Positions 55,025 through 64,000 of a DNA stretch of 64,000 nt are shown here, in pieces. A model generated the notes under the pieces. The model was not told where the DNA came from and did no database searches. It worked only from the letters and a program-made list of their open reading frames with translations. Within the stretch, counting starts at the first letter, position 1. Each line of letters starts with the position of its first letter. The position numbers were made by a program, and so were the translations under genes. The stretch is from Euleptes europaea (taxonomy: Eukaryota > Chordata > Lepidosauria > Squamata > Sphaerodactylidae), in the NCBI RefSeq assembly GCF_029931775.1, contig NC_079320.1, positions 38,800,010 through 38,864,009 on the forward strand, written 5' to 3'.

Positions 55025-55395
55025 CCATGTGGGTTCTGTAAGCCCAGGAATAAACTTTGCCAGAGTCTGAAATGGCTGCTGGAGGGAATGAAAGATTGGG
55101 GTTCCTCAGCATGTTCATGTGCTGGTCCATACCCATATTCTCGCTACACTTCATTTTCCTTACCTTATTATGGCATTATCCACAAGTATATTTGCTATTC
55201 CCATAGCCTTGACATCACTTCCTTTTCATGCATGTGGTTCTCTCCTCATCCCATGACCCCAGTCCTTGCAGCTATGCTTTAGATGTACATAAAGCTCTTA
55301 GTTGTTGTCTTTTTCCACTTAAAAAAAAATCCAGCAAAATTCAGCTGAAGTCACTAAGAAATTTCTGATGGCAAAGAAAGAAGCCAGAGAAGTCT
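55025..55395. other. No feature recognised
   Basis: Nothing recognised. Confidence 0.35.
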
Positions 55396-55399
55396 CGGT

Positions 55400-56100
55400 G
55401 TGAACTCTCCTTCTTTTTAAGCATTCAAAAGCATTTTAAAAGCCATTGTCTCTCTCTCTTCCCCCGCCCCCAGAAACTAGTGCCGTGTGGCAAATTGTGT
55501 ATAATAGAAATGCCTATAATGAATGTATTTAGGAGTGGGTCACGCCGATGAACATTCTGCCCCCATGAATAATACTGTTTTACAAGTTTGCAGCCCTTTC
55601 AGAGTTTTGATCCTCAAACCCTATAGGCAAACTCGGAAAGCTAACACAAGCAACAGGGACTTTAGAAACCCATAGCCATCTGGCCTAAATCTCTCACAAT
55701 CCAAGCCAATAATTATATCAATTCAGGCTTTAGTGAACCTCTTCGCAAACACCAAAAGAGCAAAGAAAGGAATTAGCGACCATTCCACACTGGGGTAGAG
55801 AGAATTCAAAGATAACCTAATACCATTAGTTCATGAACAGCTTTTCTTGCAGCTCTGGTAAATCTTGCTGAAACATGTTTTTTCCCCCAGAACTCCAAAT
55901 GCAATTTTTGTTCTGTCCATAATTGGGGATTGTTTTTGAATGTCAATTAAAGGTATTATGTTGTTGGAAATTAAGTTGTCGCCCTTTTAAAGAGCATAAA
56001 ATGAATAATTCATGGAAAGGGGAAAATGATTTTAGAGCTGAGTGCTGAAATATTTAAAATGGAATGTAAATTAATAGATATCCAAAAGGAACATGTTCTT
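55400..56100. other. Candidate conserved noncoding element upstream of PCDH18
   Basis: About 700 bases without recognisable repeats. It has many intact homeobox- and MEF2-like AT words (GAATGTATTTAGGAGTGGGT, CCAATAATTATATCAATTC, GTCAATTAAAGGTATTATG). It lies 7.2 kb upstream of the ATG. Inference from texture. Confidence 0.3.
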
Positions 56101-56730
56101 ATGTGTAACAATTCAGCAAATGCAGGGATGGTGCTTAGCGTTGCAGCATTTATTACTCCTGCCTTCACACATCATCCTACTTTACTACTGTCAGCTGTTT
56201 CAGTGTTGGAGTTTAGGGCAGATGTTATGCTCCAAGACAGCAAAATGTACTTGTAGAGATCTCTCCAAATGTGGCCTTCAGCTTTGCAAATGTATCAGCC
56301 ATACAATCATGAAAGGTTCAACCCTGTCTATTCTATGGTTGATGGTAACAGCTGACATCAGTGTGGCAAATGTTTATGGAGCTCCTAGTTCAATCTGAGT
56401 TAATATTATGACTGAGGTAGTCAAAAATCATGTTTTGAAAGGAACACATTTGTCACAACCTGAGCTCAAGGAAGAAATGTTGGGTGGGGGGGGGAACTTG
56501 AAGGGTTTTTTTAACCTATTTGAAACTTTTATAAAAATAATAGACTTTTGGGGCTATTAGTTGGGTGACCTGCTTACAAAATTGGAGAATTATCTAGCGT
56601 TGCTTCCTCCAATTACCAGTGAAAGAGTTTTGTTTGAATGTCCCTTAAACTTTAGTCCACCTTTGACATGATAGGCTTTAGTGACAAAGAAAGGAGAGAG
56701 TTCCACATGCAGCCAGCAGTCATGTCTTAT
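56101..56730. other. No feature recognised
   Basis: G-tract near 56484-56493; otherwise nothing recognised. Confidence 0.35.
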
Positions 56731-56734
56731 GCAA

Positions 56735-56957
56735 GTGTGTGTGTGTGTAAGGTGCCGTCAAGTCGCAGCCGACTTATGGCGACCCCTTTTTGGGGTTTTC
56801 ATGGCAAGAGACTAACAGAGGTGGTTTGCCAGTGCCTTCCTCTGCACAGCAACCCTGGTATTCCTTGGTGGTCTCCCATCCATATACTAACCTGGGCTGA
56901 CCCTGCTTAGCTTCTGAGATCTGACGAGATCAGGCTAGCCTGGGCCATCCAGGTCAG
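56735..56957 (-). repeat. 5S-rRNA-derived SINE, complete
   Basis: Reads backward as (GT)n, GGTGCCGTCAAGTCGCAGCC, then CCCATCCATATACTAACCTG, CTGACCCTGCTTAGCTTCTG and AGATCTGACGAGATCAGGC. Flanks TCTTATGCAAG and TTTTATGCAAG are a probable target duplication. Confidence 0.92.
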
Positions 56958-56959
56958 GT

Positions 56960-58005
56960 TTTATGCAAGGCAGCATCACAAATGATTGTCAGGCACATGA
57001 GTGTTCTGCTAACCTCCAGGAGGGTTATCTTGGTTACTTTTACCATAACAGGCTTCCATTTACTACAGAACTCTTCTCCTCAGGAATCTGGATGAAACAA
57101 ACAAGCTGATTTCAGGAAACATTTCTCACTATGACATTACACTTTTGAAGTTGCCACTATTCCTCACTTTAATCAATGCTGCTGTTCTTCACTAAGAGTA
57201 GTTTATATTGGCACAATACACATATTACAGTTTTCCCAGGAGAACTTTTGATCATCCTCTAAAATTGATTCATTTATTTTAAAACTGGGCAACAAAGGGC
57301 ATCTAAAATCCAGCATGTAAATATATCCATTTTGAGCTACGGACTTAAAAATAAATAAATTAAAAAAAAACAAGTCTTTAGATTATTACTCTCAAAGCAA
57401 TAGGCTCTGATAAATCAACACTACCAAGCAACAAAATTAAAATTAAAGCCCCCCCTGTCTTTATTTTTAAATATAAATTCGTAACTTGCTTTCCACCTGG
57501 TGTACTGCTTTATGCCATATCATGTTATATCATGTCATTCCATGCTCTAGGTACGATATAATTTGACACCTTTATAATAATGTGAAAGACATGACTTGCC
57601 AAGTCAGAATTAGTTTTTAAGAGAATAGTTCTCTCATAATGGAGAAAGAAGGAACCAGGTGCTGGTACATGGCAAAGAGTCTCCCTCCTTTGCAGGCAGA
57701 AAGTATTAACAAACCTTATGATAGGTAAATGTAGTACGAGCTCTTCATGCCTAGAGGACAATCACATAAACAGAAGAATGAGCCAGTGGGGTATAAAAGG
57801 AAATCAGGGAGATCTATGTTTGATTAGTATGGGATATCTAAGTCTGCCTCATATGAAGCTCACTGTGAAGTATTTTTTTCCTCAGTCCAGGGTTGCTCTA
57901 AGGATGAAATGAGTAGTAATCTCCCTGGACTGGTTAGTAATAAATATGGAAGATACCTGCATTATTGATATTATCTCATTGCTAATTCCAGACATCTGAA
58001 GTCAC
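56960..58005. other. No feature recognised
   Basis: AT-rich stretch with short A runs at 57362; no repeat or gene recognised. Confidence 0.35.
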
Positions 58006-58009
58006 ATAT

Positions 58010-58485
58010 ACAGCAGGCAGTCACCTCTGCCATGGACACCGGCCACGTGCAGTCCATCAAACTGTCCCGAGTGACCAAAGTGCTGGACCGGACCATCTTC
58101 CAAGGCCAGTGCACCCAGGTCCGAGTAGAATTCATGGATGACACCAGCTGCTCCATCATCCACAATGTAAAAGGCCCAGTCCAGGAAGGAGACGTTACAC
58201 ATGTACATGAAGCTGCCTTATACTGAATCAGACTCTTGGTCCATCAAAGTCAGTATTGTCTGCTCAGACCAGCACTGGCTCTCCAGGGTCTCAGGTAGAG
58301 GTCTTTCACATCACCTACTTGCCTGGTCCTTTTAACTGCGGATGTTGGGGATTGAACCTGGGACCTTCTGCATGCCAAGCAGATGCTCTACCACTGAGCC
58401 ACAGCCCCTCCCCTCCCTGTTCTGACTCCCCTGGAGTTAGAGAGGGAGGCCTGCTGCTTGCACTGATCCAGCCCTGCCTGCTGTA
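58010..58485 (+). pseudogene. RPS28: Processed RPS28 pseudogene split by a SINE
   Basis: From the ATG at 58032 the frame reads MDT, then [29 protein letters not shown] and [11 protein letters not shown], clearly ribosomal protein S28 of the small subunit (usually 69 residues). No intron is present. At about codon 57 it is cut by a ~220 bp SINE on the minus strand (58200-58412). The rest resumes at 58419 as VLTPLELEREACCLH and TGA (58464-58466), matching the S28 end LTLLESEREARRLR. Substitutions such as C, H and D at conserved Arg/Gly positions confirm it is dead. It presumably arose by LINE-mediated retrocopying; the SINE came later. Confidence 0.93.
58200..58412 (-). repeat. tRNA-derived SINE inside the RPS28 pseudogene
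   Basis: On the minus strand it starts GGGGCTGTGGCTCAGTGGTA (box A) with GGTCCCAGGTTCAATCCCCA (box B) and ends AAGGCAGCTTCATGTACATG. Confidence 0.9.
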
Positions 58486-58559
58486 TCCCCAACTCCTGTG
58501 GCATCTGAATCCTTGAGCACAGCCAGTTTATCATATATCTTGCCTTAGACTGTTCGTTG

Positions 58560-58720
58560 TTCACATTGTTTTCTAATCCTAATATTATTACATTGTTCGT
58601 TGGATGTTTTGTCTTTTGATTGCATTATTTTTACAATTATGTATTCCTCCTTGAGTGTCAGTGAGAAAGATAGGCTATAAATACAGTACACAATCAATCA
58701 ATCAATCAACAAACAAATAG
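58560..58720 (+). mobile_element. LINE 3' end
   Basis: CTTGAGTGTCAGTGAGAAAG then ATAGGCTATAAATACAGTA followed by an (ATCA)n tail; the same family as 21100-21290. Confidence 0.6.
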
Positions 58721-59130
58721 CCTAGCTATTTTGTCTTCTCATTTTGACTCAGTTCAAGACAATGCAGAATATCAAACACACACATGCGATGAACGTTAAT
58801 ACTTTCTCTCCCCACCCCCGAGTAGTTAGCAATCTGGGTAGTACGAACAAATAATTTACATGGCTCAAATGAGACAAGGCAATGGGAGACCTATGGGAGG
58901 GAGAGCCGCAACCCAAACAGGGCCGTATGAAACATGGGAGGTGCTTTTATATGTACACTCCTGCATGATTTGTCCCATTAAAACTATCTCTGGGCAGTCA
59001 TTTTATTTCTTCTGATCGCTAATAGCAACATGAGGGCAGGAAGCATTTATATAGCCAAAAATGCGCAGAGGCAAAAATGTTCACAGGTACAAGGATTAAC
59101 CCCCCACACACACATACACACATGCTGTTT
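58721..59130. other. No feature recognised
   Basis: Short CA tract near 59105-59120; otherwise nothing recognised. Confidence 0.35.
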
Positions 59131-59135
59131 GACAA

Positions 59136-59330
59136 TGCAGAGGGAAGGGCTGTGGTTCAGTGGTAGAGCATCTGCTTTGTATGCAGAAGGTCCAACATTC
59201 AAACCCTGGCTCCTTCAGTTAAAAGAATCAGGTAGTGAGTGATGTGTAAGACCTCACCTGAGACCCTGGAGAGCCACTGCTAGTCTAAGTAAATGATGCT
59301 GATCTCGATGGGCCAAGGTTAGAGTGGTTC
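59136..59330 (+). repeat. tRNA-derived SINE
   Basis: GGGCTGTGGTTCAGTGGTAG then AGCATCTGCTTTGTATGCAG (box A) and TCCAACATTCAAACCCTGG (box B), then ACCCTGGAGAGCCACTGC. The 3' end leads into a CR1 end. Confidence 0.85.
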
Positions 59331-59588
59331 CTCAGTGGAACAGGCTTCCTTGGGAGGTGGTAAGCTCTCCTTCCCTGGAGGTTTTTAAGAAGAGGTTAGA
59401 CGACCATCTTTCAGCAATGCTGAATCTATGACCTTAAGCAGACGATGAGAAGGATGGCATCTTGGCCATCTTCTGGGCATGGAGTAGGGGTCACTGGGGA
59501 TGTGGGGGGGGTAGTTGTGAATTTCCTGCATTGTGCAGGGCATTGGACTAGATGACCCTGGTGGTCCCTTCCTATTCTATGATTCTAA
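59322..59588 (+). mobile_element. CR1 LINE 3' end
   Basis: GGACTAGATGACCCTGGTGG then TCCCTTCCTATTCTATGATT and the terminal ATTCTATGATTCTA are the classic CR1 3' terminus. AGTGGAACAGGCTTCCTTGG and GGTTTTTAAGAAGAGGTTAG are typical of the end of CR1 ORF2. Confidence 0.85.
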
Positions 59589-59840
59589 GGTATGATTCAG
59601 TTTAAGCCAGCTGCATGTGTGAAAGCAATCCAAATCAAGACTCCATGGTATTGGTATTTAGCCTAAAAATACTCTGGGATGATCTGTGGTTGCATCAATA
59701 TGTCTAATTCTCAACTTGGCTCCAGCTGTAGGTACTTAAATCTGGAGACTGGGACCTTGAACAAACAAACCAGATCTTTCTACAAACCATGTAAAACCTT
59801 AAGATCCATAGGGGCTATTCTGAATTTTTATTATACAAAA
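59589..59840. other. No feature recognised
   Basis: Nothing recognised. Confidence 0.35.
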
Positions 59841-59990
59841 GGAGGGTGGGAAGGGGCCTCAGTTGGATATGTTGGTATAGAGTCCACTTTCTAAAATCAG
59901 CCATTTTTTTCAGGAGAACTGATTTTTGTAGTCTGGAGATCAGTTGTACTTCTGGGAGACCTCTGGGCCCCACCTGGAGGTTGTCATTCC
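59841..59990. mobile_element. hAT-type MITE, partial
   Basis: GGTATAGAGTCCACTTTCTA, GTCTGGAGATCAGTTGTACT and CCCCACCTGGAGGTTGTCAT belong to the family; the left end is missing. Confidence 0.7.
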
Positions 59991-60219
59991 ATAACAACTT
60001 GGACTTTGAGACAGGCTGGAGGGAATCATTTAAATTCCTGTCTTTCTCCTGGGTCTAGTCGTCGCTGGGAGGGGAAACAGAAGCTGCATGTCTGGAAGCA
60101 GAACGGAACTCTGTAAGAAGATGCAGCTGTTTTCTTGTGTGTTGAGGTCATGTTATTAGAATGTGGATTTTGATGAGGAAGAACAGACAATAGATTCACA
60201 TCACATTCCTGACCTTCAA

Positions 60220-60715
60220 GGGCAAAAGCCCTTAGGAGGCCAGGAAGGGGCTGCGGCAGTGTTCGGGGGGCCCATGCCGGCATCCATGCTACTTAAACCA
60301 ACATTAGTAGCCCCAGTGTTGGCGTGGAGGCTTGGATGCCGGTCTCCAGATGCTGCCATGGCAACGCCACCCCAGAACACTGGTGGGGCCTTCCGCCGGT
60401 GTACCACTGGCATAAAGGCCCACGCCAGTGTTCCAGGGGGCATTCTGGCATCCCAGGAGACGTTCCTGGGGCATTCCAGGGGGAGCAGCTGCTGTTAGCC
60501 AGCCTCCTGTCCCCTTTCAGCCCCAGACACCAGCACCAAGAATGGTTTGCTGTGCCTGCTTTTTTGCAGGTGCAGCCTCGTATTCTCTATGGGGCTTTTT
60601 GACACATTTTACACAAAAAAAGCCAGTTAAAGGCTTTTTTCGTGCTTTTGGCATGCGGGGAACTTCTTAGGAGGCACCACGGTGCCGCCGCCTCCCTGCC
60701 ATCCCCACACTCTGA
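60220..60715. repeat. GC-rich dispersed element
   Basis: A CpG-containing block with CATTCTGGCATCCCAGGAGA and GGGGCATTCCAGGGGGAGCA. It shares style and short phrases (CCAGTGTTGG, CATTCYGG) with the GC-rich element at 10404. The family is not recognised, and the long open frames are likely incidental. Confidence 0.4.
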
Positions 60716-61165
60716 AAGCTCAGGAATGGGCTGTAAGCAACCTTTTTTTTTTTTTTTTTGTAGCAATCCTTTAAAAAAAATTGTTCCAGTCCTCTATGAA
60801 TACCCAGAACCCACTTTTGGAAAACCTTAGAACAAAGCAAGAAAACAATTGAATGGAATATAGTTGTGCAGAATATGCATATAATTGCACTGTTTGATCT
60901 CTCTAGTTCAAACAATAATTGTATTTAGCTATTTTCTGTCCCTTTTCCGACTCCTTTTTTTCTCTGATTACGTTCAAAAGTAGGGTTATGCTTTTCAGCA
61001 CAGCAATGTATATGTTCAGAAGCAATTATTTTAATCAAAATGGCCGGAATATTTGAAGAGGCACTTGGAACAACAACCCAAAAGTACTGTAGCTAGTTCA
61101 TAGTCCAGAATGCTTAGTGAAGCAAGCCCTGTTAAGAAAATGTTATGGCCCTCCTTCTTTTCCTA
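60716..61165. other. No feature recognised
   Basis: T-run at about 60742-60759; otherwise nothing recognised. Confidence 0.35.
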
Positions 61166-61169
61166 TGCT

Positions 61170-62415
61170 GCCTTATTCCATCAGCCTCAAACATTTAGCA
61201 GAAAGCAAAGTTGTGCATGACTGCTATTTTCATCTATTTCCTAGTTTATTTTTTTCCTTATATCAATTTTGTATCCTCACAAATATACTCAATTAGGAGA
61301 ACTCTAATATATTCCCTTTCCATGGGAATTTTCTAATTATCTGATCTGGCTGAATTATACTCAAGACTGGAGAATGAAAGCAATGTTTATTTTATTGCGC
61401 CAGCTGAAAGCGGCTGTGAATCCTCACAAAACCTAAGTGAAACTCAAGATCTACTGTAGCTTCAAGTTATAAAGCCAAGTGATATCCTGGTAACATGAAG
61501 CATGGGGGACTGCATGCTCAAATATGCCTTTTATGTCCATCCTTTATGCAAGCTTCATACAAGAAGATTTTTGATTGCCCCACATTCAAGAAGACATTCA
61601 GGCCTGGTGGGATTTGACTTGTTATTCCTTTTAGCTTCAGACAGACCACTTCAGTATATTATTCTTTAGTGATTTACATCAGTTTTAAAACTGATTTGCC
61701 ATATAGCGTGGGGATGTTCGTAAAAAAATACAGAATTTGTTGCACTTTAACCTCCCCGTAAATATCTATACAGAACAGTTACTATTTACAAGCTTACCAA
61801 GTAGATATTTAAAATGCATTAGATAAGCAGATCATCAGTAGTCACTGTTGTCTCTGGCAAGGTGAGCACTGCCACACTCCTTTAAACAGACCTTAAGCAT
61901 CAAAGCTTATATGACTCCATCCTTGAAAAGTGACATTTGGGATATCTGTCATCCACATGTAGGTAAAGATTGAGGTTCTGCACAGAATTTTTGCATTCAA
62001 AGAGAAGTGACATTTCAAACAAGCATAGACAGAAGAATGGGTACGTCACAGTGACACTTGAAGTTATCCAGGGATTACTCTTCATCCACAAAAAAGAACA
62101 GTGTTACTTATTTGATTTTTCCTAGGGGATCTCTTCATGCCAAGGAGTAGTCACAGTGGGCTGGAAATCTACTGTACATTAATCGTTGCTGAAATATAAA
62201 AATTGTGAGACGATATCAAGGCATAACGTATGTGCACATTTGATCTTCATGTCACAGATGGTACCATATCTTAGGGATTTTTTAAAGTGTAAAATATCCC
62301 ACTTTCCTCCTGATCAATAGAGGTCAAGATGTCTTACATCCAATAAAACCAAACAAAATCCCAATTCACATTAATACAAGTAAAAATATGCAGACCATAA
62401 CCTCCTCCCACAAGC
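61170..62415. other. Low-repeat region; candidate conserved noncoding element
   Basis: No repeats seen. 61250-61500 carries intact homeobox-like words (TTCTAATTATCTGATCTGGC, a TAAT/GATA pair) and TTATTGCGCCAGCTGAAAGC with a CAGCTG E-box. Inference only. Confidence 0.25.
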
Positions 62416-62424
62416 CATTAAAGC

Positions 62425-62791
62425 TAGGGTTGCCAACCTCCAGGTGGTTACTTTAAATGTGATAACCTGTACTGAGCCTAGTGAAGTCTGAAGGGAACAA
62501 ACAGTACAATAGCTCAACTTTTATATCACTAATATACAAAGTGTATACTAGTGATATAAAATTTGAACTATCGTACTGTTTGTTCCCTTCAAACCTCCAG
62601 GTGGTAGCTGGAGATCCCCCACTAATACAACTGTATCTCCAGGTGACAGAGATCGGTTCCCCTGGAAAAAATGGCCATGTTGGCAATTGGACTCTATGGC
62701 TTTGAAGTCCCTCCCCACTCCAAACCCTGCCCTCCTCAGGCTCCACCCCCAAAATATCCAGGTATTTTCCAACCGGGAGCTGGCAACCCTA
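62425..62791. mobile_element. hAT-type MITE split by a palindromic insertion
   Basis: TAGGGTTGCCA to TGGCAACCCTA with perfect 8-bp duplication ATTAAAGC (62417-62424 and 62792-62799). Interrupted at 62449-62591. Confidence 0.93.
62449..62591. mobile_element. 143 bp insertion with ~45 bp palindrome arms
   Basis: Flanked by the 14-bp duplication AACCTCCAGGTGGT (62435-62448 and 62592-62605). Bases 62490-62590 form an inverted repeat, GAAGGGAACAAACAGTAC at the left and its complement at the right. Confidence 0.85.
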
Positions 62792-63013
62792 ATTAAAGCA
62801 GAGGGTGAGGCCTTCCTCATGTCCTGTTCCATAGCACAAGAGCAGCCACAGAAAATGTCCAAGCCTGAGTAGAAACAGTCAGTTCTTGCTGATCTGAGTG
62901 AAGGTATTACTAATAATCTCTTGTCTGATTATTTGAGCTGCCCTATGAGGGTTGGGATGTACATTCATGTGTGAACTCATCAAAGCCCAAAACATAAATA
63001 CCCCATACTTTAA

Positions 63014-63250
63014 TACAGGGGGTCTCCAATGTGGTGTCCATGGGCACCGTGTTTTCCACCAACACATTCCCTGGTATCTGCCAAGTGTTTTTTAGAAAAT
63101 GGGTGGGGCCAGGTGGTGATTTTGCCCAGCGGGGCCTCTGATTGGCCATTGGAGATCAGATAGGCTTCACAGATTTTTAAAAATATGGCTTTGGTAACAG
63201 TTGCCACCACAACACTGTATGACAGAAGGTAAGCCATGTATAAGCAACAA
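63014..63250. mobile_element. hAT-like relic, one end visible
   Basis: CAGGGGGTCTCCAATGTGGT then GTCCATGGGCACCGTG resembles the end of a hAT family seen in reptiles. The opposite end and a target duplication were not found. Confidence 0.4.
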
Positions 63251-63287
63251 AACATTTTAAAACAATCTGTTAATTTAAAAATGGCAA

Positions 63288-63350
63288 ACGTCTCTTGCCA
63301 TGAAAATCCTATGAGGTCACCATAAGTCAGCTGTGACTTGACGACAAAAA
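63288..63350 (+). repeat. 5S-type SINE tail fragment
   Basis: CGTCTCTTGCCATGAAAATC and CACCATAAGTCAGCTGTGAC then TTGACGAC match the tail of the 5S SINE. Confidence 0.65.
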
Positions 63351-64000
63351 ATAATAATAATATTCAGATATATTATTCTGATGCTTGGCTATGTGGCTTA
63401 GATATCAAGAAAGTTAGAGAGAAGAAGGAAAATGAGAACAGTGTGGCTCAGAAGATTTGTTGTTTCCTTTATTTAGATAAGCTGTCTTTCTACCCAGTAT
63501 GCAAGTTATGGTTCTTCAAAGCAGATTACTTATGTGCTGAATTTTCCATTCTTCATATAGGGCAGCCTGATAACTGAAGTTCACATGATATTACTTTTCC
63601 TTGCATGCATTTGTAGACTTCATGTAGATTATTGTTTCAATGATGGGGCTCTTTATAATTTGCACATCAACAATGAACGAGTATCTTTTTAAAAGAATTT
63701 TAAAGCTATCTTGGGAGCCTTTTCTACACTGAGAAACATTGGGCATACGTATTTCAAATAAATACATAACACAGGCCTATGATTCAAAAGTGCATTTTTT
63801 GAGCAGATCAGTGGAATGTGTGTGTCATTCACAAGTTACAACGTTGCACTGACCACCTTAAGAATGATGGGGCACCTTTCTTTTAATATGATTGGGGCCA
63901 TGTAGGCTTCTTTTGCCCATGGTGCATTTGCCATCTGAAGTGGTCATCCTGGTCCCATCTCATTCGTTCACCTAGAACAGTGTATGTGTGTTTGTGTGCA
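63351..64000. other. No feature recognised
   Basis: Ends in a TG-rich tract; otherwise nothing recognised. Confidence 0.35.

Noticed and set aside
58032-58226. 64-codon frame read as an intact small protein
   Set aside because: The last residues come from the inserted SINE; the rest is an S28 retrocopy with changes at conserved positions.
59140-59215. Possible tRNA gene
   Set aside because: Box A and box B words are present but there is no paired acceptor stem, and the sequence continues into a SINE body.

Overview
This 64 kb window looks like squamate reptile DNA, plausibly a gecko. The grounds are the repeats I recognise: 5S-rRNA-derived and tRNA-derived SINEs of the lizard type, CR1/L2-type LINE tails, a chromodomain Ty3/Gypsy element, and a very abundant ~200 bp hAT-type MITE whose copies keep readable 8-bp target duplications. 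The species call is inference; no search was run.

One complete host gene is present. PCDH18 (protocadherin-18, delta-2 class) lies on the minus strand from the ATG at 48174 to the TAG at 39126-39124. It has four coding exons (48174-45715, 44697-44609, 44499-44336, 39791-39124) joined by consensus GT/AG sites. They give 1126 codons plus stop, close to the human protein. Exon 1 encodes the signal peptide, six cadherin repeats, the membrane span and the first conserved cytoplasmic motif. Exons 2-4 encode the rest of the tail, including a WAVE-binding-type FSTFGK motif. A CpG-rich region covers the start of exon 1 and the 5' flank.

Layout: 1-73 may be the last 24 codons of another plus-strand gene. 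1.3-7.8 kb is a broken chromovirus fossil on the minus strand. 7.9-11.2 kb holds a hAT MITE, an L2/CR1-type LINE relic and a GC-rich ~80 bp tandem array. 11-34 kb is gene desert with scattered repeats, two direct copies of a ~420 bp segment (15.75 and 23.54 kb), a fold-back element (19.2-19.9 kb) and a few single-copy-looking stretches that may be conserved enhancers. 34.7-38.6 kb is one 3.9 kb hAT-type insertion with matching ends. PCDH18 fills 39-48.5 kb. The 48.9-64 kb side holds a large palindrome upstream of PCDH18, a degenerate ~150 bp repeat family, SINEs, nested MITEs and a processed RPS28 pseudogene split by a SINE.

No tRNA or rRNA gene, CRISPR array or multi-gene system was found. 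The most unusual structures are three unrelated insertions at the same internal site of the MITE family, the synonymous-looking repeat at the left edge, the hairpin cluster at 15.3-15.7 kb and the split RPS28 copy.
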